NCBI GenBank assembly: GCA_003255025.1
Contig: QANY01011424.1
Location: 468,862-532,861 of the forward strand
Reading direction: 5' to 3'
Length of the DNA: 64,000 bases
Origin: Datisca glomerata
Lineage: Eukaryota > Streptophyta > Magnoliopsida > Cucurbitales > Datiscaceae
The notes beneath the pieces were generated by a model. The model was not told the DNA's origin. It did not search any database and saw only the letters and a program-made list of their open reading frames with translations. A program made the translations under genes and the position numbers. This document shows positions 34,241 to 45,334 of the stretch, in pieces. The stretch's first letter is position 1, and each line of letters starts with the position of its first letter.

Positions 34241-37200
34241 CGACCAACTATGTTATGAATAAGTTACAATTCAACATGACCCAACTGTATAATGAACTAC
34301 AAACTTTTGAATCACTCAACCTTAGAATGACCAAAGAGGGCGAAACAAATGTGGTTGAGCAAAAGCCTTCTTCCAATATTGTTAAAAACAAGAAAATGAT
34401 GAAGAACAATGGTAAAGACAAGAGTAAAAACAAAAGAGCAAAAAAGCCAAGACATCGCCGAAAATCAAGAAGAACAAGAAAGACAATAAGCCTAAAGGAA
34501 AGTGTTTCCACATAGCTGAGCCAAAAAAGAAAAAATAGATTAGATAGAAATGAGTTGAAAAGAAAGGAAAAATGAATACTTTAAAAATAGAACCCGATTC
34601 GTTCAACCAATATGTATGGTGGAATAAAATTGATTTTGACTTCAAGCATTGGATTTTCTGTCTCAATTAAGAGTAGTCATGGAAAGAATAGGTTCAAAAT
34701 CACAATCAATTCCTTTTTCAAATCCTACGGCAACTGCACGACCCCTTCCTACATGCCATAAATGACCTACGAATAAGAAGAATGTGGGATTGAAGGTCAT
34801 TGGAAGAGAAACTGTAACAAGTATCTCTCTGCACTGAAAAACAAAGGTAAAAATATAATTTACTTGTACTGGAAGATTGTTTAGTGGAATATGATTTGTC
34901 ATCCTGGATACTTGATTCAGGAGCCATTAAGCATGTATGTTCTTATTTGCAGATGCTTGATTCGTCAAGGGAGCTGGCTGATGGCGAGGTCATTTTGAGA
35001 GTTGGCAGTGGCACACTCATGTCAGATAAAGCATTAGGGACAATCTGTTTACATTTTAGATATAATTACTTAGTTTTGAACCATGTTTATTATATTCTTG
35101 ATTTTTCGAGGAATTTGATTTCTCTTTTATTTTTGCAAGAATAGTTATTAGAAGTTTCTTTCATTAATAAAGAGTTTATTATTTCTAAGAACGGATTCGA
35201 AATCTCTCTGCTAAAATTATAAATAGATTGTATATGCTTAAACCAATTGAACGCGCGTTAAATAATTCTGAACTATTTCAAGTAGCAAAACTAAAAATAA
35301 CAAACGATAAAGAGTTTTTCATGATGATAACACATATTTATGGCATCTTAGATTGTAACATATTAATCTAGATAGGTTAAATAGGTTAACAAAGCATGGT
35401 GCTTTGAGAGAGTTAAAAGTTGGAACTCCTCCTATTTGTGAATATTGTCTAGAGGGTAAAATGACCAAGAGACCTTTCACAAGAAAAGGCCAAAGAGCCA
35501 AAGAACCACTTGAGTTAGTACATAGTGATGTATGTGGACCGATCAATGTCACTTTCATTGACGACTACTCAAGTTATGGTTATAGGTACCTAATGCATCG
35601 AATCTGAAACTTTTGGAAATTTTAAAGACTTCAAGGGTGAAGCTGAAAAGCAATTAGGTAAATCATTAAAAATCTGATCGAGGTGGTGAATACTTAGATT
35701 TAGAATTCAAGAATTATTTGTTGGAGTGTGGAATCATATCCTAACTCACAGCTCCTGGAACACCATATGAAAATGGTGTTGTAGAGAGGAGAAACCGAAT
35801 CTTATTAGATATCCTTTTTTGAGGATATTCTACTACACAAGGAAACTTACATTTTGAATGTAGTGCCCTCTAAGTGTGTAAGCGAGACGGCTTTAAAGTT
35901 ATAGAATGGCTCCAAACCTAGTTTGCATCATTTCTGTATATGGGGGTGTCCAGCTCACGTTCTTAGACCCAAGACCGGAAAGTTACACTCAAGATCTAAG
36001 GTATGTATATTCGTTGGTTATTCTCTAGAGACTAGAGGTGAGTACTTTTATAGTCACAATGATCAAAAGGTGTTTATGATGACAAATGCAACCTTTCTTG
36101 AACATGATTATATGAAAAATTATAAACCTCGTAGCAAAGTAGTTCTCAAGGAATTAGCGACTAATGAGATTAGACCATCTTCAATTTCTACTGGTAAATG
36201 ACAAACTCGAGAAATCACAGTTCCAGCAAAGGAAATCCTGGTGCAACGTGGTAGTGAGAGGGTTGTAAGACAATTAGTTTGCTAAGAACTAGAGTCACAT
36301 GTCCTAGTGTCAGACACTAATAAGGACGATTCATTATCTTATGAAGAAACAATTGATGATCCTGAAAAGGAGAAATGGCAAGATGCCATGAACCAGGAAA
36401 TGAAATCTATATATTCCAATTCTTTCTGAGAACTTATAGATCCACCTGAAGATGTCAATCCCATTGGATGTATATGGATCTTCAAGAAGAAAAGATGTGC
36501 AGATGGAAAATTAGAGACTTTCAAGGTATGGTTAGTAGCCAAGGGCTATACACAAAGGGAGAGAGTCAATTATGAGAAGACATTCTCCCATGTGGCTATG
36601 CTAAAATCCATTCACATCCTTTTGTCCATAGCTGCTATTTTGGACTCTGAGATATAGAAAATGGACGTCAAGACAGCTTTTCTGAATGGCTCTCTTGAAG
36701 AAAGCATCTATATGATGCAACCAGAAGCGTTCTTATAAAATGGGCAAGATCAGAAAGTACGCAAGTTACTTAAAACCATTTATGGATTAAAGCAAACATC
36801 TAGATTTTGAAATCTTACCTTTAATGAAATTATACAGTCTTATGGCTTCGAGAAAAATGTTGATGACCTGTGTGTATAAATACACGAAAGATAAGATAGT
36901 GATTTTCTTAGTTGTTTATGTTGATGATATTCTACCCATTGGGAATGATGTAGAAACGCTGTCAAAAGTAAAGAAGTGGTTAGCTGAGAAATTTCAAATG
37001 AAAGATTTGGAAGAAGCAAGTTATGTTCTAGGCATCCAAATCCTAAAGGATAGAAAGAACAAGTTCTTGGCACTTTCAAGGCATCTTATATTGATAAGGT
37101 GATGGAGAGATTCTCTATAGAGAATTCTAAAAAGGTCAACAACCGACCAGACATGAAATTGTCCCCTCCAAGGAACAATATCCTAAGACACCTTAGGAGA

Positions 37201-37890
37201 GGAAGAGGATATGAGAAAGGTTCCCTATTCTTCAGCAGTTAGAAGTCTTATATAGGACATGCTATGTACGAGACCGGACATCTATTATGCAGTGAAAATT
37301 GTCAATCGTTATCAATCGAATCTAGGTTTGGAACACTAGATTGTAGTAAAGCACATTCTTAAGTATCTTAGGAGAGAGAAAAACTATATGCTTGTTTATT
37401 CTGGTGGAGACCTAAACCTCACTGGATATACTGATTCTGACTTTTAATAAGATAGAGATAGTCAAAAATCGACATTTGGATCAGTATTCACCCTAGGTGG
37501 AGGAGCTGTAGTCTGGAGAAGTATTAAACAGTCAAACATTGTAGATTCCACTATGGAAATCAAATATATAGCGACTTCAAAGGCTACGAAATAGGCAGTA
37601 TGGCTCAGAAAGTTAAATTCTGATCTGGAAGTAGTTCCAGTTATGGACAAGCCACTAATCATGTATTGTCATAATAGTGGGGTGGTAGCAAATTCCAAGG
37701 AACTGAGGAGTCAAGAGAGGGGCAAGCACATATAGAGGAAATATCATCTTGTAAGAGAGATCGTGAATCGAGGGGATATGAATGTTATGAAGATAGCTTT
37801 AGAACAGAACCTGGCTGATCCTTTTACAAAGACACTTCCTGCGAAGTCATTTGAGGGTCACGTGCATAACATGGGATTAAGAGAGATGCC
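34240..37890 (+). pseudogene. Copia gag-pol polyprotein, N-terminally truncated and frameshifted
   Basis: Order on the plus strand: gag C-terminus (34255-34515, FNMTQLYNELQTFE then a Lys-rich tail); a knuckle with its first Cys lost ([11 protein letters not shown], about 34788-34820); protease [13 protein letters not shown] (34884-35144) with the catalytic D-S-G present; GAG-pre-integrase and the zinc-binding part (35404-35560, CEYCLEGKMTKRPF, HSDVCGP); integrase core and WGCPAHVLRPKTGK (35923-36201); RT with the intact YVDDI box (about 36915-36935) and DLEEASYVLGI; RNase H ending ADPFTKTLPAKSFEGH (about 37810-37860). Stops such as those at 36184 and 36428 and many frameshifts inactivate it. 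Catalytic motifs are better preserved here than in the other two copia bodies. Confidence 0.88.
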
Positions 37891-37904
37891 ACATTTATTT
37901 TAGG

Positions 37905-37917
37905 GTAAGTGGGAGAT
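37905..37917 (+). promoter_or_regulatory. Polypurine tract of the copia element
   Basis: GTAAGTGGGAGAT immediately precedes the 3' LTR start TGTTGGGGG, the standard layout for copia elements. Confidence 0.8.
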
Positions 37918-39410
37918 TGTTGGGGGTTATGCCCTCAAAGCATGTGTATTGACATTTTGATATGAAATTTAAAGATGATTACATTTTTCTTATAATTGTT
38001 CTTTTAAATTAGTGTTAAATAATTTATATATATATCTTAAAATTTTATATTCATTAATGAGCTATGATCTTGTATTAGTACGAGAAGATTAAGATCATAG
38101 ATAATGAATAAAATCGTCAGCAACATATTAAAGTATGAAATCTTTAATGAATGGTTGGTAGTACGGTTTACTAAGCATTATGAATGTGTGTGATCTAGAT
38201 CTGGATATTGATGTGGATAGATATCTTAGTGAAAGTACTTCATATAACAAGATTATATATGACATGATCAATGTGAATTAATATATTTATTAATGTGTCA
38301 TTTATGATAAAGATTTAATGCACATCAATTTAATGATCATATGTAGATCAGTCTAAATCCAGAGTAGTCATGAACTCCTTCGCAAGTCTACTGGATCTTT
38401 TGATTCACTCGTTAAGGTCTGTTTGTTAATCAGGCTAGTGACTTTTGTTTTGGAGATTCAGTTATGTGGATGGCTGGGGACATGATCTTATAAGATTTGA
38501 AATATAAGCTTTCCTAACGGATCGTATATCAGTTCATCTAAGTGTTAATTCTATAACTGAATGATTATTGAGCTCAAGTTTATAATAAGATTATAAATTA
38601 GCAATTCACTAGTGGATTAATGGTACTTATGGATCAAGAGGTAATTAGAAGGGTAAAATGATAATTTTGATCAGTTCTAATTTATTAATCAATAACTATA
38701 GGACAGAACTACATGAAATGATTATGTCAATGGACTACATGAAAAAAACTTTGTAAATACATTCTATAATCTCTAAGAGTGCAATTCCATATTTATAGTG
38801 GAGTAATAATTGATTAATTAATAATCTGGTCTATTTTTTACTTAGGATTATAGGTCTATGATCCCCAGTTCATCTCTATACTACGCAGTCTACGGTGTGA
38901 ATATTTCAGGACATGATAAAAGGACTAACTTACAAAAAAATTATTTGGGGCAAGTACATAATTATGAGATAATTGTGTACGCTTAATTAATTAAGAATTA
39001 ATTTATATATTTAAATATAATTTTCAGAAATTATATATATATATATATATATAATTATCAATTTTTTTATTTATCGATAAGTGAGACAGAATATCTAATT
39101 TATGAAATTAGATAATTAAATTATTATTAGATTAAAATTTAAATCAACTAAATATGTTATTTATGAAATAACACATAAGTTAGTTCATATGGATAATCAA
39201 ATATGTTAATTTTGAATTAACTGATATCTAGATAATTATCTAATTAAAATAAATATTTAATTCACAGTAATTGTCACGTGCTAATCACTGATAGGTTATT
39301 AGAAATTGACATGGATTACTGTGATGCCATATGGTACTACAGTAGTGAGTGTGCAATACTGGAGTGCCATAGGGCACTGCAATGGTGTCGTGAGGCACGG
39401 TGCCGTTTAG
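37918..39410 (+). repeat. 3' LTR of the copia element, right end lost
   Basis: Starts TGTTGGGGGTTATGCCCTC. The part 38990-39405 matches the reverse complement of 63570-64000 (ATCGATAAGTGAGA, ATAAATATTTAATTC, GAAATTGAC and others), which continues into a TATA box that this copy lacks. At 39305-39405 there is a cluster of GTGCCATATGG- and GTGTCGTGAGGCAC-like words. The copy breaks off at about 39410 where an unrelated tandem duplication starts. Confidence 0.75.
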
Positions 39411-39420
39411 TAAAATGTTT

Positions 39421-39829
39421 GGTTCAAGAGAGGATGAAGGAAAAGATGACTGCCGAAAGACTAAAAAAGGTTAGCTTCCATTTAGTAACATGTTTATATT
39501 TGTTTATAAGCTAACATTCTATACTAGTTGGTTTATTTACGGTGCAGAATTTGAAGGCAGAGGAAGGCTCGGTTCAAGAGTGGATGAAGGCAAAGATGAC
39601 TGCCAAAAGAGGATGAAGGCACCAAGGCACCAAGTACATTTACTAACATTCTACACACCAAGTACATTTAATAACAGCTCGGTTCAAGAGAGGATGAAGG
39701 CAAGATGACTGCAAAAAGACTAAAAAAGGTTAGTTTCCATTTAGTAACATGTTTCTATTTGTTTATAAGCTAACATTCTATACTAGTTGGTTTATTTACG
39801 GCGCAAAATTCAAAGGAAAAGGAAGGCTC
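39421..39829 (+). repeat. Tandem duplication of a 150-base exon-intron-like segment
   Basis: 39421-39570 and 39681-39829 are near copies (GGTTCAAGAGAGGATGAAGG at the start, GGAAGGCTC at the end); a partial copy lies at 39571-39620. Each contains AAAAAAG then GTTAG and later TTTACGG(T/C)G before AATTTGAAGG or AAATTCAAAGG, which could be remnants of an intron. The coding side would read VQERMKEKMTAERLKK-like helical sequence. No known family recognised. Confidence 0.75.
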
Positions 39830-40342
39830 CTCCATGCAAAGGAATAGATTGACTGCTGGGCAAGGATTTATTGATATGGGAAAAGGAGCAGTGCATGAAT
39901 TTTTTTTAGAGCCATTTGTTGGCTTTAGGCTATATTTTTAGAGCCATTTAGATGATTTGGATGAAAATAATGTTTGGATTAAATTGCAAGAATGTTGTTT
40001 GGAATGCTTAGTTAATGTGCTGATTTTGGATCATTTGGATAATTTTGGATGAATTTGGATAATTTTGGATGAAAATGAATATATCTAGATTAAATTAGTA
40101 TTGTTTAGTATTACTATTTATTGAATTGCTTAGGTAGTGGTAGTTTAAATTAAATTATGGATAAGAGTATTTTTGACATTCGACATCAATGTAACTGCAA
40201 TTATAAAATTCTGTTAAAAATTGGACCTAATTATTATAGAATGTGAAGTATAGGGGAGGTATGTGTAATAATTGAATATAGAGGGTGCCTGTGTAATTTA
40301 ATCAAACCACAGGGGAGGTCTGTGTAATTGATATTCTCCAAT
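39830..40342. other. AT-rich spacer
   Basis: Local repeats of GATAATTTTGGATGAA (about 40035-40075) and of AGGGGAGGT(A/C)TGTGTAAT (about 40252-40330). No coding sequence; the latter words could be a terminal repeat of a DNA transposon, but no partner end was found. Confidence 0.35.
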
Positions 40343-41190
40343 TATGTAGTGGGGTTCACCAATTACGTATTGGGGTTCACGAAATACGTTCAAAAGAATA
40401 ATTTTTGGAGTGGTTCACCAATTACGTAATGAGGTTCACCAATTACGTAGTGGGTTTCACCAATTACGTACAAATGAATAATTCTTGGAAGGGTTCACCA
40501 ATTGCGTAGTGGGGTTCACCGAATACGTATAAATTAATAATTCTTGAAAGGGTTCACCAAAAACGTATTGGGGTTCACCAATCACATAATGACATTCACC
40601 AATTACGTACTGGGATACACAAATCTATCCCGATCGTTTCTCAAGCCAATATTGGTGGTTTTTCATCCAATACCGGCAGTTTTTCACCCAATACCGGCTG
40701 TTGATGATTTTTTTTCTTTTTTGGCCGTTTTTTCCCTTTTTCTGAGGTTTTTCATCAATAAAATGGTTTTTGGGACCTTTTTATGACAATCTTTCAACAA
40801 ATCAATTTTATAAAATTGATCAGAGTATACTAGATGAATCCCAAATAAAGTAATCAAAATTCTTGATTTTTATGTGAATATTAAGTATCTTCACTTATAT
40901 TTGAATTTAGTAATGAATTGTTAAAACATTTTGGTGAACCCCTCGAATAATGATTAACTTTATATGTGAAATATTTTAGGGAACCGTTCGAAGAATGATT
41001 AATTTTGTACGTGAAATATTTTGGTGAACCCCTCCAAGAATGATTAATTTTGGACGTGAAATATTTTGGGGAACCCCTTAATGAATGATTAATTTTGTAC
41101 GTACTAGGGTTCACCAATTACATAGTGGGATTAACCGAATATGTATAAAATAATAATTTTTGGAGAGATTCACCAAATACGTACAACCTA
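40343..41190. repeat. Foldback minisatellite built on GGGGTTCACCAATTACGTA
   Basis: 40343-40625 carries many copies of GGTTCACCAATTACGTA with TGAATAATTCTTGGA spacers in plus orientation. 40925-41105 carries about four 45-bp units in the opposite orientation (TTTTGGTGAACCCCTC, AATGATTAATTTTGTACGTG), and 41105-41190 returns to plus orientation. The two sides are reverse complements, so transcripts could fold over a central 300 bases. The 45-bp unit is a multiple of three, so the minus strand reads as a 15-aa repeat, which I treat as coincidental. Confidence 0.85.
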
Positions 41191-42250
41191 ATCGCCATAT
41201 TTAATAGGCGAATCACCTATTTTTAGCCCATGAACGTCATCCTAAAGGTACCAATAGCATCTTCAAAGCCAAACGCTAGTTTTATGTCTCCAATCGCCTG
41301 TTTCATCGCCAAACGCCATGTCAAAATAGGCGATCCCCAGTCTCCCTCCCAATTGACAATTTCTTTGGCCTAATCGCCATTTATATGGCTCTAATCGCCA
41401 TTCTTCACAATCAGCCGTAAAATTGATATTTTTGTAATTATTTACCGTACATCAGAAACATCATTTATAAAAATAGAAAAAACTCATTATTTTAATGCAG
41501 ACGTTCATGATACTCACTTATTATGTGAAATTAGATTGGATTAATTAAGTATTCTCGATACAATTGAACATTTATTCATAAACTCGTTAAAAGTTGTCAT
41601 TGATAATGTTATTGTGCTTTGTGACAAGTATCGAGCGAGACGGGTTTTCACCATATATAATTATAGGTTGATATGTTATGATGGTCAGTAAATCCTATTT
41701 ATCAGTTAGACAAACACGTATAACCCTCAAAGTCAGAATCTATCTATAAATCTAACATATCCGCTAAAAGTTTGAAACTAAATATTGAAATTTGAAAATT
41801 TTACATTTTATTTTATAAATTATAACACCATAAAATTTTGAGAACAACCTATTTACATTTTAATTTATAAGCATATAAAAAACCTAGAAATTAAAAGAGA
41901 TGAGAATTATGAAAAGGCCCAAAATTAAGATCGAAACAGCTTCCGAGCCTTTGAAAGTACTTAGAACCATGTATTTGGACCTGAATTGGAGCTGCGATAG
42001 GTAAACCCGATCACGCATGTAGATCTGTGAATAAGATTCGATTTGATATCTTACGACCCACATGGTTCCATCCAAGTCAAAAGTTACGCCCTCCGGAAGT
42101 TGACTTGCGCGTACTACGATCCAATAGGGAGTATTGGGACCAAACGCCTATGTGTCTGGCATTTGGGTCCCAAACGCGATCAGTAGACCCCAAACGCCAG
42201 TCATGATAGTTGATTCGCCGTCCATGACTGACGTTTGAGGCCTCCTGGTT
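41191..42250 (-). repeat. Copia-type LTR fragment, minus orientation, with ATCGCC and AACGCC words
   Basis: The reverse complement of 41640-42130 matches 29140-29420 in order (ATATCAAATCGAATC, GGGTTTACC, AGGCTCGGAAG). On either side are GC-rich words in AT-rich DNA: ATCGCC or its variants at 41190-41420 and CCAAACGCC at 42137-42240. Boundaries of the element are uncertain. Confidence 0.55.
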
Positions 42251-42289
42251 ATGCCTTTCATATACTTGTAAATTCTAGATCTCTCTCTC

Positions 42290-42376
42290 CCTCTCATAAA
42301 ATTATGTCTTGCATTTATCTTTTTCACACACTTAATCATTTTACACACTTAACTATATTCACACACATGGTCATTT
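42290..42376. repeat. Minisatellite of TTTTCACACACTTAA type, left part
   Basis: Copies of TTTTCACACACTTAATCA-like words. The same array continues at 56045; the Ogre-like element inserted into it. Confidence 0.8.
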
Positions 42377-42381
42377 TATAC

Positions 42382-44581
42382 TATCGCAATGTGCATGCGA
42401 CGCGGAGCGGCGATTGAAAAATCATTTTTAAAATAAGAAATTTGGAGTCGCCACCAGTCATTTTAGAGCATCTTTGGTCACTCAATTTTAAAATAAAATA
42501 TTTTGGTCTGCAAAAATTTAAAATTTGTTCAGGAGTCATTTGCGTATGGGGAGGGTATTAGCATCCCACAACACTCATTATGCAAAATGGTTACCAAATT
42601 TAATCAAATACTATCCAATTTTTTTTAAATAATGTTACAGAAATTCAATTTTGAATGTCCCATTTGGTTCATTTTGCATCATAAAAATGATCAAAAAATA
42701 ACCTTTAATGGGTGGTACAAAGACCATTGAAAAATTATTTTTGTTTTTTTATATTTTTCTTAAATTAAAGCGTTATTGGAGTTACTCTCGGTATTCTAAA
42801 AATAACTCCTCACCTCGGTAGTTTGAGAAATTTGATGTCCCAAAAATTCTAAAGTCCGTCATCAGATTTGTTTTAGTGAAAACTAAATAAAAAAATTAAC
42901 AAAATTTAAATCAAATTGTTATGGTTTTAAATTATTAACGCCAATTCTAATGATAAAGAAGGAAATAATAATCACATACAATTGTGTCAATATGACAATA
43001 ATACATAAATAAATAAGAAGAGATAACAACTACAAAGAAAAATAAAGAATAATAGAAAGAAATGTTAGAGATGATAAATATATATGATAAATTTTAAAAG
43101 AATATATAGAATAAAATAATGAAACAATACATGAAATAATTAAAAAGATATACAAAAATAAATTAAAAAAACCAATAATATGTACTAAAAATAGAAAAAA
43201 TAAGCAAACACAAAAAAAAAACAAAATAAATGCAAACAACAAAAAAAACTCAAAAAAATAAATAAAAAACAAAAGAAAAACAAGACAGAGGGTGATGTCA
43301 CCCTCTGTCACCTTTTTTTTAATTTCGTTACATATATATAGTTATTTAATAAATAAATTAATCTATAAAAAATGCTTAATTTTATACATAATTGGTATGA
43401 ACATGCTATTTTTGACTATATAGTCTACTAATAGCAAAAGAATGATCATTGATGGTAACTAATTTAAACAATTGTGACTAAAAAAATTGTTTGGAATATA
43501 AATATACTATTTTTTTTTATTTTGGACTACTTAGTTCACTAATTACCATTTTGTTTTTCTTCATTCATTGCAAGGAATGATCATGGATGGTAAATAGTTT
43601 AAACAAGTGCCACTAAAAAATCAATAAAACTTTTAAAATAAGATAATTTTTGTTTGGGATATGAATATACCATTTTTATTTTGGACCACTTAGTTCACTA
43701 ATTATCATTTTTCCTTTCTTCCCTCATTGCTAGGAATGATCATGGATGGTAACTAGTTCAAACAAAGGTCACAAAAATGATGAACAAAAATTAAAAAGAA
43801 AAGAAGAAAAGACTTGCAAGAACATAAAAAAGCTTAAATATTTGCATAATCTTGTGTAGAGGTTTTACTCTCTATTTTATGCATTTTTATGTATGAGAAA
43901 TTGTCATAGGAGATATTTTCATCAAATGTACACTTTCAACCCATTGAAAGGTTGATTCATATTGAGTTAATTTTACACCCCTCAAAAGCTTTATCATCAT
44001 CCTCATTGATTGAGTTGATGACAAGAACTTCTTATTATCAAACTTGTAGAGAAATAAACAATACATGAAAATAAAACTTAAGATTAAGAGTAGGAGAAAT
44101 GATAAAGAAATGAGCAAACAAACTTATATATGAAAAACGAAATAAAAAATATCAAATACATGAGTATGAAGAAAATAGATGATTAATAATAATGAACAAG
44201 ATATATTGTAAGCTAAAATGCAAGAGATTTGAACTACCTTAATAAAAAGAATAAGAGAATATGGAAAATGAATAGAAATGAAAACTTTTCTTCTTTCTTT
44301 TTTTAAAAAAGCCTCCTATTTTCTCAAGTCCTCTTTTTCTCTCTCTAAAATCCCTTCTCTCTCTCACTCTCCAATCCCCCTTTCAAGTGAACTTAGGGCT
44401 TCACTTTTGATTTTTAGTTCTTTTGTTCCCTTTTTTATTTTTTAGTCATTGGACAAATCTTCTTATTTTTAGGCATTGAGCTATTTTTCAAATCATACAC
44501 ATAGTCTAAGACTAGTATATAAGCCAAAAAATAAAATTTATATTTTTAAAGTATTGGACCAGATAAAATACGGTATCTACA
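42382..44581 (-). repeat. 3' LTR of the Ogre-like element, 2,200 bp
   Basis: Minus-strand ends are TGTAGATACC and CATTGCGATA (the last bases are mutated from GCGACA). The segment with the promoter TATAAATAGAGG is deleted at about 44390, leaving TCAAGTGA joined to ACTTAGGG. A near-perfect 26-bp palindrome with a TGATGTCA centre lies at 43284-43309. Confidence 0.92.
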
Positions 44582-44598
44582 GTTGCCCCCATTTGTTC
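44582..44598 (-). promoter_or_regulatory. Polypurine tract of the Ogre-like element
   Basis: On the minus strand GAACAAATGGGGGCAAC abuts TGTAGATACC, the 3' LTR start. It sets the orientation of the element. Confidence 0.85.
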
Positions 44599-44659
44599 AC
44601 ATTTCTAAACTTAGAAGGTGTACAAAGGTGAAGATAAGTATTTTGATTGAGAAAAGACT

Positions 44660-44900
44660 TATTCGGGTTAGATTTAACCTTATAAATTAAAATGGACCAG
44701 GCACTGACATCGGGCTTCAACCGCGACAAAGTCGGGTTCAATTTAACCTAAGATAAAGAAAGGAAGTTGACCTGGATAGACGCAGGCTTCGACCTCGAAT
44801 TAATGCGAGTTCGATTTAACCATATTAATTGAAACAGACCAGACGCTAACACCGGGCTTCGACTGCGACAAAGTCGGGTTTTATTTAACCGAGATATTTG
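44660..44900 (-). repeat. 3' UTR tandem repeats of the Ogre-like element
   Basis: About three blocks with GGCTTCGACC (or GGCTTCAACC), GCGACAAAGTCGGGTT and GATTTAACC, the same repeats as at 23036-23460 but fewer copies. Confidence 0.8.
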
Positions 44901-45334
44901 AAAGGACATTTTGCTTCTTTTTTGTACTTTAATTGCAATCCTCCAATCGTGCTTTAGCATTCGTCATGTGCATACCGACTTTCTCGTGGTGACTTTTCAG
45001 ATTTCACCTCGCACTCAGACCGCCTTTCTTAGTTCCTATTCTTTTTTTTCTTTTTTTAATTAGCTTTCATCTAATCAAGTTTATTCTTCTGAGTTATTTC
45101 AAGAGTAATTAATGATATCTTAGAATTGAGAGGAATAAGAAATAATGGAAATAACGAGAAGATGAAGTATATGTATTTGTCAACTAAGAAAGAAAAATAA
45201 AGGCTCTTCATTGATGATGAATAATGTTTACAAACAAGGATTTGGGAAAGAAAATATGGAATAAGAATTTCTCTAGTATTCGAGACAACTCTTTTTAAAA
45301 ACATTTTTTTTGCCCAACTTCATTTTTTCCATAC

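Larger units (their letters stand above)
31940..37917 (+). mobile_element. Ty1/copia element, plus strand, with mosaic 5' LTR
   Basis: A TGTTGGGGGC LTR start at 31940 and a matching TGTTGGGGGT LTR start at 37918 bracket a gag-to-RNase H body. A purine tract GTAAGTGGGAGAT lies at 37905-37917. The LTRs match over the first 180 bases and again from about 32431 (38330 in the 3' LTR) for about 450 bases, but their middles and their right ends differ, so the 5' LTR is not a simple copy of the 3' LTR. No tRNA-Met type primer site was found. Confidence 0.8.

Noticed and set aside
34248..34666. Minus-strand hydrophobic frames
   Set aside because: Shadows of the Lys-rich gag tail; antisense of AAA/AAG codons gives Phe/Leu-rich text.
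31940..39410. One intact copia element with two equal LTRs
   Set aside because: The LTRs match only in patches and the gag start and primer site are missing.
40881..41117. Possible repeat protein with 15-aa units on the minus strand
   Set aside because: The unit length of the minisatellite is 45 bp, so any frame gives a repeat; no start context, no conserved gene and the other strand is equally repetitive.
43030..43311. Phe/Leu-rich 93-codon frame resembling a membrane protein
   Set aside because: Lies in the A-rich part of the Ogre-like LTR; T-rich antisense always reads as Phe and Leu.
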